Positions 41,599-49,806 of a stretch of DNA of 64,000 nucleotides are shown here, piece after piece. The notes under the pieces were generated by a model. That model saw only the letters and a list, made by a program, of their open reading frames with translations, did no database searches and had not been told where the DNA came from. Source of the stretch: Rhizobium sp. TH2. GTDB taxonomy: Bacteria; Pseudomonadota; Alphaproteobacteria; Rhizobiales; Rhizobiaceae. How positions within the stretch are numbered: position 1 is the stretch's first letter; each line of letters starts with the position of its first letter. The translations under genes and the position numbers were made by a program. Location: positions 2,976,001-3,040,000 of the forward strand of contig NZ_CP062231.1 of NCBI RefSeq assembly GCF_024707525.1. The letters run 5' to 3'.

Positions 41599-42501
41599 AT
41601 GCCGCTCAATATGAACCGCGACGTCTTCATCACCTGTGCCGTGACCGGCTCGGGCGACACTGCCGGCAAGTCGCCGCATGTGCCGCGCTCGCCCAAGGAC
41701 ATTGCGGCTTCCGCGATCGATGCCGCCAAGGCCGGCGCGGCAATCGTCCATTGTCACGTGCGCGATCCCGAGACCGGCGCGCCCTCGCGCCTCAATGCGC
41801 TCTACAGGGAACTCACCGACCGCATCCGCCAGGCCGACACCGACGTGGTGCTGAACCTGACCGCCGGCATGGGTGGCGACCTGATATTCGGCGATGTCGA
41901 GCAGCCCCTACCGCTGAAAGCAATCGGCACCGACATGGCCGGCGCCACCGAGCGCGTTTCCCACGTTGCAGAATGCCTGCCCGAGATCTGCACGCTCGAT
42001 TGCGGCACAATGAACTTCTCCCTCGGCGACTATGTGATGACCAATACGCCATCGATGCTGCGCGCCATGGCCAAGAAGATGACCGACCTCGGCGTCCGCC
42101 CGGAAATCGAGGCCTTCGACACTGGCCATCTCTGGTTCGCCAAGCAACTGGTCGAGGAAGGCCTGATCGAGGATCCGGTGCTGGTCCAGCTCTGCATGGG
42201 CGTGCCCTGGGGCGCCCCTGACGACCTCAACACCTATATGGCCATGGTCAACAACGTGCCAGCCAACTGGACCTATTCCGCCTTCTCGATCGGCCGCAAT
42301 GCCATGGCCTATCCGGCACTCGCCATCCTCGGCGGCGGCAATGTCCGCGTCGGCCTCGAAGACAATCTCTATGTCGGCAAGGGCCAGCTCGGCACCAATG
42401 CACAGCTCGTCGAAAAGGCCGTGCAGGTCGTCGAAGGCATGGGCGCCCGGATCATCGGACCAGATGAGGTCCGCAAGAAGCTGAAGCTGACGAAGCGCTG
42501 A
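41599..42501 (+). CDS. Beta-keto acid cleavage enzyme (BKACE), 3-dehydrocarnitine cleavage type
   Basis: A 300-residue TIM-barrel enzyme of the BKACE (formerly DUF849) family. The zinc ligands lie in IVHCHVRDPETG near residue 47, and CGTMNFSLGDYVMTN and GNVRVGLEDNLYVGKGQLGTN are family stretches. In carnitine catabolism it combines 3-dehydrocarnitine with acetyl-CoA to give betainyl-CoA and acetoacetate. It lies 14 bases before carnitine dehydrogenase, which makes its substrate. GGGAGGG lies 9 bases before the ATG at 41599; the frame extends further upstream but without a ribosome site. Confidence 0.9.
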   Translation: MPLNMNRDVFITCAVTGSGDTAGKSPHVPRSPKDIAASAIDAAKAGAAIVHCHVRDPETGAPSRLNALYRELTDRIRQADTDVVLNLTAGMGGDLIFGDVEQPLPLKAIGTDMAGATERVSHVAECLPEICTLDCGTMNFSLGDYVMTNTPSMLRAMAKKMTDLGVRPEIEAFDTGHLWFAKQLVEEGLIEDPVLVQLCMGVPWGAPDDLNTYMAMVNNVPANWTYSAFSIGRNAMAYPALAILGGGNVRVGLEDNLYVGKGQLGTNAQLVEKAVQVVEGMGARIIGPDEVRKKLKLTKR

Positions 42502-42515
42502 TCGGAGAAGTGGCA

Positions 42516-44006
42516 ATGACCAAAATCAACAAGGCAGCCTGCATCGGCGGTGGCGTGATCGGTGGAGCCTGGGCGGCGCGTTTCGTGCTCGCCGGCATCG
42601 ACACCAGGATGTTCGATCCGCATCCCGAAGCCGAGCGCATCGTCGGCGAAGTGATGGCCAATGCCGAGCGCGCCTACGGCCTGCTGACCACGGCACCGTT
42701 GCCCAAGAAGGGCAAGCTGACCTTCGTCAAGACCATCGAGGAAGCCGTCGAAGGTGCTGATTGGATTCAGGAAAGCGTGCCTGAGCGCGTCGATCTCAAG
42801 CGCAACGTGCTGACCCAGATCGATGCAGCCGCCGACCCCAAGGCGCTGATCGGCTCCTCGACCTCGGGCATCATGCCGACCGAACTTCAGCGCGACATGA
42901 AGCATCCCGAGCGCATGTTCGTCGCACACCCCTATAACCCGGTCTACCTGCTGCCGCTCGCCGAGCTGGTCGGCGGCGAGAAGACCTCGCCCGAAACACT
43001 CGAATTGGCCAAGGCCAGGCTGGCGCCGATCGGCATGAAGGGCGTCATTCTCAAGAAGGAAATCGAAGCCTTCGTCGGCGACCGCCTGCTCGAGGCAGTC
43101 TGGCGCGAAGGCCTGTGGCTGATCAAGGACGATATCTGCGACACCGAGACGCTCGACGACGTGATCCGTTATTCCTTCGGCATGCGCTGGGCGCAGATGG
43201 GCATGTTCGAGACCTACCGCATCGCCGGTGGCGAAGCCGGCATGCGCCACTTCATCGCCCAGTTCGGCCCCTGCCTCTCCTGGCCGTGGACCAAGCTGAT
43301 GGACGTCGTCGATCTCGACGATGCACTGGTCGAGAAGATCGCCAACCAGTCGGACGCCCAGTCCGGCGCCTATGGCTTCCGCGAGCTCGAGCGCATCCGC
43401 GACGAGAACCTCGTCGGCATCATGCAGACCCTCAAGACCTCGAATGGCGGGCAAGGCTGGGGCGCCGGCAAGCTGCTCACCGAATTCGAAGCGCATCTCT
43501 GGAAGAGCGCGCCGAAGCCCGAGGCCAAGCCGAGTGCCGAGCCGATCAAGCTGCTTGAGATCAAGGTCCATCCGTCCTGGGTCGATTACAACGGCCACAT
43601 GACCGAGTTCCGCTACAACCAGTGCTTTGCCGATGCTGCCGACTCGCTGCTCCGGATGGTCGGCGCCGATCTCGATTACGTCGCCGCCGGCCACAGCTAC
43701 TACACGGTCGAGGCCCACAACCAGTGGCTCGACGAAGCCAAGCTCGGCGACGCGCTTTACGTCAAGGCCCAGATCCTGCCGACCGATGGCAAGAAGATCC
43801 ACACCTTCATGTGGCTCCATCGCGCTTCCGACGATGCACTGCTGGCGACCTGCGAACACCTGATGCTGCATGTGTCCTCGAAGGAGGGCAAGTCGGTTCC
43901 GCCGCTTACGTCGGTCCTGGAAAAGCTTCAGCCGATGATCGCGGCACACGCCAGCCTGCCGCTTCCGGCGAGTGCCGGCCGGGTTGTGGGGCAGAAGAAG
44001 GCTTAG
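42516..44006 (+). CDS. L-carnitine 3-dehydrogenase fused to a betainyl-CoA thioesterase domain
   Basis: A 496-residue fusion protein. Residues 1 to about 320 form a 3-hydroxyacyl-CoA-dehydrogenase-like L-carnitine dehydrogenase: NAD motif CIGGGVIGGAWAARF, IQESVPERVDLK, VAHPYNPVYLLPLAELV. From about residue 345 a hot-dog thioesterase follows (HPSWVDYNGHMTEFRYNQCF). The dehydrogenase makes 3-dehydrocarnitine; the thioesterase releases glycine betaine from the betainyl-CoA formed by the upstream BKACE. Separate genes do these jobs in Pseudomonas; the fused form is known from rhizobia. ATG 42516 follows GGAG at 8 bases. Confidence 0.92.
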   Translation: MTKINKAACIGGGVIGGAWAARFVLAGIDTRMFDPHPEAERIVGEVMANAERAYGLLTTAPLPKKGKLTFVKTIEEAVEGADWIQESVPERVDLKRNVLTQIDAAADPKALIGSSTSGIMPTELQRDMKHPERMFVAHPYNPVYLLPLAELVGGEKTSPETLELAKARLAPIGMKGVILKKEIEAFVGDRLLEAVWREGLWLIKDDICDTETLDDVIRYSFGMRWAQMGMFETYRIAGGEAGMRHFIAQFGPCLSWPWTKLMDVVDLDDALVEKIANQSDAQSGAYGFRELERIRDENLVGIMQTLKTSNGGQGWGAGKLLTEFEAHLWKSAPKPEAKPSAEPIKLLEIKVHPSWVDYNGHMTEFRYNQCFADAADSLLRMVGADLDYVAAGHSYYTVEAHNQWLDEAKLGDALYVKAQILPTDGKKIHTFMWLHRASDDALLATCEHLMLHVSSKEGKSVPPLTSVLEKLQPMIAAHASLPLPASAGRVVGQKKA

Positions 44007-44023
44007 GTCGAGCAAGAATACCC

Positions 44024-44170
44024 CCCTCTGCCCTGCCGGGCATCTCCCCCTCAAGGGGGGAGATCGGCTGGATGGACCCGCCCGCCACTTATCGACGTGG
44101 CTGCGAATTGAGGGGTTAAATGGGATCCAATCTCCCCCCTTGAGGGGGAGATGCCCGGCAGGGCAGAGGG
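44024..44170. repeat. Long inverted repeat (41-bp arms) within the carnitine operon
   Basis: The arms at 44024-44064 and 44130-44170 are exact reverse complements, beginning CCCTCTGCCCTGCCGGGCAT, around a 65-base spacer. Each arm holds its own small palindrome (CTCCCCCTCAAGGGGGGAG type). There is no coding frame. It is an intergenic palindromic element of the type scattered in rhizobial genomes. Sitting between carnitine dehydrogenase and the acyl-CoA dehydrogenase gene, it could reduce read-through between the two halves of the gene cluster. Confidence 0.75.
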
Positions 44171-44213
44171 AGGTGCGCCGGATGGCGAACCTCCATAACC
44201 TCAGGAGGAAATC

Positions 44214-45374
44214 ATGAATTTCGGATTGACCGAAGAACAGGACATGATCGTCAACACGGTACGGAGCTTCGTGGAAACCGAGCTCTACCCGCTGGAAGAC
44301 GAGGTCGAACGTCAGGGCTTCGTGCCCAAGGAAGTGGGCCAGGAGATCGCCAAGAAGGTCAAGGATCTCGGCTTCTTCGGCTGCAACATGCCGGAGGATG
44401 TCGGGGGCGCAGGCCTCGATCACCTCACCTTCACGCTGGTCGAGCGCGAACTCGGCCGCGCCTCGATGGCGCTGACCGTCTTCTTCGGCCGCCCCTCCGG
44501 CATCCTGATGGGCTGCAACGAAGACCAGCGCGAGCGCTACCTGATCCCCGCCACCAAGGGCGAGAAGTTCGATGCGCTCGCCATGACCGAGCCGGGTGCC
44601 GGCTCCGACGTGCGCGGCATGAAATGCTTCGCCAAGCAGGACGGTTCGGACTGGATCGTCAACGGCACCAAGCACTTCATCAGCCATGCCAACATTGCGG
44701 ATTTCGTCATCGTCTTCATCGCCACCGGCGAGGAAGAGACGCCACGCGGGCCGAAGAAGCTGATCACCTGCTTCCTAGTCGATCGCGGCACGCCCGGGTT
44801 TGAAATCCGCGATGGCTACAATTCGGTCTCCCATCGCGGCTACAAGAATTGCATCCTGAACTTCGACGACTGCCGCCTCTCCTCGGCCCAGATCCTCGGC
44901 GAACCGCACAAGGGTTTCGACCTCGCCAACGACTGGCTCTATGGCACGCGCCTGACGGTCGCCGCCAATTGCGTCGGCCGCGCTCGCCGCGTCTTCGACA
45001 TGGCCGTGCCCTACGCCGCCGAGCGCAAGCAGTTCGGCAAGCCGATCGGCGCCAATCAGGGCGTTTCCTTCAAGCTCGCCGACATGATCACCGAGATCGA
45101 CGCCGCCGACTGGCTGACGCTCGCTGGCGCCTGGCGCCTCGACCAGAAGCTCCCCGCCAACCGCGAGATCGCTTCGGCCAAGCTCTATGCATCCGAAATG
45201 CTGGCGCGCGTCACCGACGAGGCGATCCAGATTTTCGGCGGCATGGGCCTGATGGACGACCTGCCGCTCGCCCGCTTCTGGCGCGATGCCCGCGTCGAGC
45301 GCATCTGGGACGGCACATCGGAAATCCAGCGCCACATCATCAGCCGCGACCTGCTGCGTCCGTTCGGAGCGTAA
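44214..45374 (+). CDS. Acyl-CoA dehydrogenase, probably acting on gamma-butyrobetainyl-CoA
   Basis: A 386-residue flavoprotein of the acyl-CoA dehydrogenase family. Typical motifs are ALAMTEPGAGSDVRG, WIVNGTKHFISHA and QIFGGMGLMDDLPLARFWRD, with IWDGTSEIQRHII at the C-terminus. Next to an acyl-CoA synthetase, a CaiD-like hydratase and carnitine dehydrogenase, it most likely oxidises gamma-butyrobetainyl-CoA to crotonobetainyl-CoA. Family sequence alone cannot exclude a short-chain acyl-CoA substrate. GAGGA lies 7 bases before the ATG. The synthetase gene begins 4 bases after its stop. Confidence 0.88.
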   Translation: MNFGLTEEQDMIVNTVRSFVETELYPLEDEVERQGFVPKEVGQEIAKKVKDLGFFGCNMPEDVGGAGLDHLTFTLVERELGRASMALTVFFGRPSGILMGCNEDQRERYLIPATKGEKFDALAMTEPGAGSDVRGMKCFAKQDGSDWIVNGTKHFISHANIADFVIVFIATGEEETPRGPKKLITCFLVDRGTPGFEIRDGYNSVSHRGYKNCILNFDDCRLSSAQILGEPHKGFDLANDWLYGTRLTVAANCVGRARRVFDMAVPYAAERKQFGKPIGANQGVSFKLADMITEIDAADWLTLAGAWRLDQKLPANREIASAKLYASEMLARVTDEAIQIFGGMGLMDDLPLARFWRDARVERIWDGTSEIQRHIISRDLLRPFGA

Positions 45375-45378
45375 TGGC

Positions 45379-47448
45379 ATGGTGAAGCAGCTCGCAGAAG
45401 GCGCCCTCTCCCGACTGATCCGACCGAAATCCATCGCCACTTTCGGCGGCAAGGAAGCCGGTCGCGTCGTCGAACAATGCAGGAAGATGGGCTATACCGG
45501 TGACATCTGGCCGGTCCACCCGACCAAGGACGAGGTGCACGGCTACAAATGCTACCGCTCCGTCGCCGACCTGCCTCATGCACCCGATGCCGCCTTCGTC
45601 GGTGTCAATCGCACGCTGACGATCGAGATCATGCGCCAGCTCTCCGAGCGCGGCGCGGGCGGCGCGATCTGCTACGCCTCGGGCTTTTCCGAAGCGGTCG
45701 CGGAACTCGCCGATGGCCATGACCTGCAGGCGCAGCTGGTCGAGGCCGCCGGCGACATGGCCGTGGTCGGCCCCAATTGCTACGGCTTCATCAACATGCT
45801 GGATGGTGCGCTGCTCTGGCCCGACCAGCACGGCATGATCCGCACCGAGCGCGGCGTTGCTGTCCTCACCCAGTCATCCAACATCGCCTGCAACGTCTCC
45901 ATGCAGATGCGTGGCCTGCCGCTCGCCTATCTCATGACCGCCGGCAACCAGGCCCAGACCGGCCTTTCCGCGCTCGCCGTCGCCGCCCTCGAAGACCCGC
46001 GCGTCACCGCTGTCGGCCTGCATATCGAAGGCTTCGACGACATCGAGACGCTGGAACTGCTCGGCCGCCGCGCCCGCGAGTTGAAAAAACCGGTCGTCGC
46101 GCTCAAGATGGGCAAGTCGGAAGCCGCGCAGAAGGCCACCGTCTCCCACACCGCATCGCTTGCCGGCAATGACAAGGTCTCCGGCGCAGTGCTCGAACGT
46201 CTCGGCATCGGCCGCGTCAACTCGCTGCCGGAACTGCTTGAAACACTGAAGCTTTTGCATGTTTCGGGACCGTTGGAGACCAACGAGATTTCCTCGATGA
46301 GCTGCTCCGGCGGCGAAGCCTCGCTGATCGCCGACAGCGCCGTCGGCCGCAAGGTGGATTTCCGCGACTTGAAACCCGAACAGCTTCAGGTGCTCCGCGA
46401 AACGCTCGGCCAGATGGTGACGCTTTCGAACCCGCTCGACTACCACACCTTCGTTTGGGGCAATGGCGAGAAGCAGACCACCGCGTTTACGACGATGATG
46501 CAGGGCGACTATGCGCTAAACCTTATCATCCTAGATTTCCCGCGCTCGGATCGCTGCGACCCAGCCGACTGGATGACGACGGTCAATGCCATCATCGCGG
46601 CAAAGAAGGCCACAGGCGCCAATGCTGGTGTCGTCGCCTCAATGGGCGAGAACCTGCCTGAGGATGTTGCCTTCACGCTGGTCGCCAATGACGTCACGCC
46701 GTTTATGGGCATCGACGAGGCATTGGTCGCGGCCGAGACGGCGCATGCAATCCATAAGGCATGGTCGGCACCCGCCCCCGCGCCACTTCTGAAGGCCGAC
46801 GCCTCCGAAGGTGAAGATGCGACGCTCAGCGAATACGAATCCAAGCAGGCGCTGATGCCGTTCGGCCTGCCGGTTCCCAAGGGCAAGCTGACGGCGACAT
46901 CAGAGGAAGCCGCGAAGGCTGCCGCCGAGATCGGTTTTCCCGTCGCACTTAAAGGCTCCGGCGTGGCTCACAAGACCGAGGCCGGCGCCGTCAAGCTCAA
47001 CCTCAAGTCCGAGGCCGACGTCATCGAAGCTGCGAAGGCCATGGCCGGTGTCGCCAAAGGTTTCCTCGTCGAGCAGATGGCCGCCAAGCCGGTGGCCGAA
47101 CTGATCATCGGCGCGCTCCGCGATCCCGTCACGGGTCCCGTTCTCACCATCGGCGCCGGCGGTATCCTGGTCGAACTGATGGACGATTCCGCTGTTATCA
47201 CCTTGCCGACGACCAAGGCGGATATCGAAAGGGCCATCGGCGGGCTGAAAATCACCAAGCTGCTGATAGGTTATCGCGGCCAGGCCAAGGGTGACATGGC
47301 GGCACTCATCGACGCGGTTTCCGCCGCTGCCGATTTCGTCATCGCCAACGCGGCGGATATCGAGGAGCTGGACATCAATCCGCTGATGGTGCTGCCTGAA
47401 GGCCAGGGCGTCGTCGCTGCGGATGCGTTGGTGCGGATCAGAAGATAG
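45379..47448 (+). CDS. Acyl-CoA synthetase, NDP-forming (acetate-CoA ligase ADP-forming family), betaine type
   Basis: A 689-residue enzyme with the single-chain layout of ADP-forming acyl-CoA synthetases. A CoA-binding domain (residues about 8-140, SIATFGGKEAGRVVEQC) is followed by the succinyl-CoA-ligase-like domains with the phospho-histidine region VSHTASLAGNDKVSGA near residue 258. A C-terminal ATP-grasp domain runs from about residue 470 (SEYESKQALMPFGLPVP to DINPLMVLPEGQG). In this cluster it probably activates gamma-butyrobetaine or carnitine. It is unlike the AMP-forming CaiC used by E. coli. The ATG at 45379 starts right after the dehydrogenase gene; the frame is open further upstream inside that gene. 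Confidence 0.87.
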   Translation: MVKQLAEGALSRLIRPKSIATFGGKEAGRVVEQCRKMGYTGDIWPVHPTKDEVHGYKCYRSVADLPHAPDAAFVGVNRTLTIEIMRQLSERGAGGAICYASGFSEAVAELADGHDLQAQLVEAAGDMAVVGPNCYGFINMLDGALLWPDQHGMIRTERGVAVLTQSSNIACNVSMQMRGLPLAYLMTAGNQAQTGLSALAVAALEDPRVTAVGLHIEGFDDIETLELLGRRARELKKPVVALKMGKSEAAQKATVSHTASLAGNDKVSGAVLERLGIGRVNSLPELLETLKLLHVSGPLETNEISSMSCSGGEASLIADSAVGRKVDFRDLKPEQLQVLRETLGQMVTLSNPLDYHTFVWGNGEKQTTAFTTMMQGDYALNLIILDFPRSDRCDPADWMTTVNAIIAAKKATGANAGVVASMGENLPEDVAFTLVANDVTPFMGIDEALVAAETAHAIHKAWSAPAPAPLLKADASEGEDATLSEYESKQALMPFGLPVPKGKLTATSEEAAKAAAEIGFPVALKGSGVAHKTEAGAVKLNLKSEADVIEAAKAMAGVAKGFLVEQMAAKPVAELIIGALRDPVTGPVLTIGAGGILVELMDDSAVITLPTTKADIERAIGGLKITKLLIGYRGQAKGDMAALIDAVSAAADFVIANAADIEELDINPLMVLPEGQGVVAADALVRIRR

Positions 47449-47464
47449 GAAACGAAGCAACACC

Positions 47465-47770
47465 ATGGATGACACAGGTAACACCACCGTAGCCGTTACC
47501 AAGATCATCCTCCATAGCCCGGTCCGCGACCTGAGGGCCTTGCAAGACCTTGTGGAGACTTGGATCGTTCGCAAAATCTCGCTGGTCGCAGTGCATGGTG
47601 AAGGATGCGAGGCCCTGCACGACTTGCTCGATCAGTTGATTGTTGGCGATGACGGAAATGAAGACCGGTTCATTGTCACGACATGGCACGAAAATGAGCC
47701 GATCGAGGACGTAATCGAGTTCGTCGGCACCTTCGGCGATGAAGGCAGCATAGAACACGTGAGACTGTAA
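47465..47770 (+). CDS. Hypothetical small protein within the carnitine operon
   Basis: A 101-residue acidic protein, MDDTGNTTVAVTKIILHS to GDEGSIEHVRL, fitting between the acyl-CoA synthetase stop (16 bases before) and the hydratase start (11 bases after). I do not recognise a family. It has no signal peptide or membrane segment. Alternating hydrophobic strands (SLVAVHG, RFIVTTWH) and helices suggest a small alpha/beta domain. The ribosome site is weak (AGGAAACG about 14 bases upstream). Its position in the operon with intact frame makes it probably real. Confidence 0.65.
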   Translation: MDDTGNTTVAVTKIILHSPVRDLRALQDLVETWIVRKISLVAVHGEGCEALHDLLDQLIVGDDGNEDRFIVTTWHENEPIEDVIEFVGTFGDEGSIEHVRL

Positions 47771-47781
47771 GGGAGACCAAC

Positions 47782-48567
47782 ATGACCGACGAACCGATCA
47801 AGACACGCCGCGAGGGCGGTATTCTCGAAGTCACCATCGACCGGCCGAAGGCCAATGCCATCGACCTGATCACATCGCGCATCATGGGCAAGATCTTCGC
47901 CGATTTCCGCGATGACGAGAGCCTGCGCGTCGCCATCATCACCGGCGCCGGCCCGAAATTCTTCTGCCCCGGCTGGGACCTGAAGGCGGCTGCCGCGGGA
48001 GATGCGGTCGATGGCGACTACGGCGTCGGTGGCTTCGGCGGCATGCAGGAACTGCGCGACCTCAACAAGCCTGTTATCGGGGCGATCAACGGCATCTGCT
48101 GCGGCGGCGGGCTTGAGATCGCGCTGTCCACGGACATGATCCTCGCCGCCGAACACGCGACCTTCGCGCTGCCGGAGATCCGGTCCGGCACGGTGGCCGA
48201 CGCCGCCTCGATCAAGCTGCCGAAGCGCATCCCCTACCACATCGCAATGGACATGCTGTTCACCGGCCGTTGGCTCGACGCGACCGAGGCGCATCGCTGG
48301 GGCTTCGTCAACGAAATCCTGCCCGCCGACAAGCTGATGGACCGCGCCTGGGAACTCGCCCGCCTGCTCGAAAGCGGCCCGCCGCTGGTCTACGCCGCGA
48401 TCAAGGAAGTCGTGCGCGAGGCCGAGGGCAACAAGTTCCAGGACACCATGAACAAAATCACCCGCCGGCAGTTGAAGACGGTCGATGTGCTCTATGGCAG
48501 CGAGGACAATCTCGAGGGTGCAAGGGCATTTGCGGAAAAGCGAGATCCGGTGTGGAAGGGGAAGTGA
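47782..48567 (+). CDS. caiD: Crotonobetainyl-CoA hydratase-like enoyl-CoA hydratase (CaiD-like)
   Basis: A 261-residue crotonase-fold enzyme. It closely follows E. coli CaiD: ILEVTIDRPKANAID, RVAIITGAGPKFF-GWDLKAAA and the ending AFAEKRDPVWKGK are near-identical stretches. The oxyanion-hole and CoA-binding regions (GWDLKAAAAGDA, GICCGGGLEIALSTD) and a crotonase-type acidic residue (LPEIRSG) are present. It would hydrate crotonobetainyl-CoA to L-carnitinyl-CoA, linking gamma-butyrobetaine oxidation to the carnitine dehydrogenase encoded upstream. AGGGAGA lies 7 bases before the ATG. Confidence 0.88.
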   Translation: MTDEPIKTRREGGILEVTIDRPKANAIDLITSRIMGKIFADFRDDESLRVAIITGAGPKFFCPGWDLKAAAAGDAVDGDYGVGGFGGMQELRDLNKPVIGAINGICCGGGLEIALSTDMILAAEHATFALPEIRSGTVADAASIKLPKRIPYHIAMDMLFTGRWLDATEAHRWGFVNEILPADKLMDRAWELARLLESGPPLVYAAIKEVVREAEGNKFQDTMNKITRRQLKTVDVLYGSEDNLEGARAFAEKRDPVWKGK

Positions 48568-48569
48568 AC

Positions 48570-49178
48570 TCAGAGCTGTTCGTTCGAACGCCCCAGTAAC
48601 AACAATCCTTCAGCCAAGGCACGAAAGGCTTCGACCGCTTTTGGCAGCACGGCTTGCGGATCTTCGCTCGCTGCGACCCAGAGAGCAGCATTGAGCGCCG
48701 CACCACTGACCAGTCGCGCAGCCGCTTCCGCGTCAAGCGGCTTGATTATGCCTTTCGCCATGAGGCGCTCAAGAGCGCTTCTTGTCACTTGAAGACAACT
48801 GTTCTGGCTCGGCCATAGCGACGGGTCTCCCAGTACGGCCGGCCCGTCGAGAAGCACGATTCGTTGAACTTCCGGATCAAGCGCCATCTCGATATAGGCA
48901 GCGCCTTCTGCCAACAGGGCCTGCCATTCATCAGCCGCCCGTGCGCCGATGTCCTGGGCGCGCGACGCCATTTCCGTATCGATCTGATCGACAACCGCCG
49001 CCAGAAGCCCGCGCTTGTCGCCAAAATTCTTGTAAAGCGCACCTCGCGTCAGGCCGACACGGGCCGTCAGCTCGTCCATGGATGCCGCTGCGTAGCCACT
49101 TTCCGCAAACGCCTGCCGTCCAGCCCCAATGAGCTTGGCACGGTTTTCCCGCATCGTTTCGCTACGTGGTTTGACCAT
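48570..49178 (-). CDS. TetR/AcrR family transcriptional regulator
   Basis: A 202-residue repressor with an N-terminal TetR helix-turn-helix (LIGAGRQAFAESGYAAASMD, then ARVGLTRGALYKNFGDKRGL) and a helical ligand domain. The ATG at 49178 has GAGGATTTG in front; the open frame upstream of it runs antisense into the RidA gene and is not coding. It is divergent from the ridA-like gene with two copies of a palindromic operator between them, so it very likely represses that gene and itself. It converges tail to tail with caiD, two bases apart. Confidence 0.9.
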   Translation of the reverse strand: MVKPRSETMRENRAKLIGAGRQAFAESGYAAASMDELTARVGLTRGALYKNFGDKRGLLAAVVDQIDTEMASRAQDIGARAADEWQALLAEGAAYIEMALDPEVQRIVLLDGPAVLGDPSLWPSQNSCLQVTRSALERLMAKGIIKPLDAEAAARLVSGAALNAALWVAASEDPQAVLPKAVEAFRALAEGLLLLGRSNEQL

Positions 49179-49196
49179 CAAATCCTCATTTTTCAG

Positions 49197-49259
49197 ATAC
49201 GGAACGTATTTGAACTTGACATGGCGAGATGCCAAAACTATTTCAGATACGCACCGTAT
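49197..49259. promoter_or_regulatory. Two palindromic TetR operator sites in the tetR/ridA promoter
   Basis: ATACGGAACGTAT (49197-49209) and ATACGCACCGTAT (49247-49259) are palindromes ATACG-N3-CGTAT, each preceded by TTTCAG. Their centres are exactly 50 bases apart. A TTGACA at 49216-49221 lies between them. This is the expected layout for TetR control of the divergent promoters. Confidence 0.75.
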
Positions 49260-49325
49260 ATCAAATGGAGCGGTATTTGTGAAGTGCTGCTCCAAGGCAA
49301 TCAATTCAATCAAAGTGAGAACACC

Positions 49326-49724
49326 ATGACCCAACGAGAAGCAATCTTCCCCGCAAACCGGCATAGCCTCTATGAAGCGCACGGCTATTCCGCCGCCATC
49401 CGATCCGGCGATCTCCTGTTCGTGTCCGGACAAGTGGGCAGCCGCGAAGATGGAACGCCCGAGCCCGATTTCGAAAGCCAGGTCCGTCTGGCCTTCAGCA
49501 ACCTGGAGGCTACGCTGAAAGCCGCTGGAGGCGGTTTCGACGATATCGTCGATGTGACCAGCTTCCACACCGACCCGGAAAACCAGTTCGCAACCCTGAT
49601 GGCTGTGAAGCAGGAAGTTTTCAACACGAAGCCTTATCCCAACTGGACGGCGCTTGGCGTGAACTGGCTGGCGGGCTTCGATTTCGAGATCAAGGTCATC
49701 GCGCGCATTCCAGCGGCAGCTTGA
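49326..49724 (+). CDS. RidA family protein (YjgF/UK114-like)
   Basis: A 132-residue protein of the RidA (YjgF/YER057c/UK114) family, which hydrolyses reactive enamine/imine intermediates or related compounds. Family stretches are YSAAIRSGDLLFVSGQVG and DIVDVTSFHTD, ending with PNWTALGVNWLAGFDFEIKVIARIP. The arginine found in classic RidA near the end of the protein (usually in A-R-VE) is not evident, suggesting a non-canonical Rid subgroup. Its own TetR regulator is transcribed divergently. The frame is open upstream, but the ATG at 49326 matches the family. Confidence 0.9.
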   Translation: MTQREAIFPANRHSLYEAHGYSAAIRSGDLLFVSGQVGSREDGTPEPDFESQVRLAFSNLEATLKAAGGGFDDIVDVTSFHTDPENQFATLMAVKQEVFNTKPYPNWTALGVNWLAGFDFEIKVIARIPAAA

Positions 49725-49806
49725 TTTTGCAACGGACAGCTTGCGTCCGCATTAATAATTTACTGTTAGGTGTCTCCGATGAGGTGCGCAATCGGAGCAC
49801 GCAGAG

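Noticed and set aside
42369..44687. Very long open frame on the minus strand across the carnitine dehydrogenase gene
   Set aside because: It is antisense to three well-supported genes; its sequence (rich in His, Gly, Leu, Asp with no family pattern) is the usual shadow of high-GC coding DNA.
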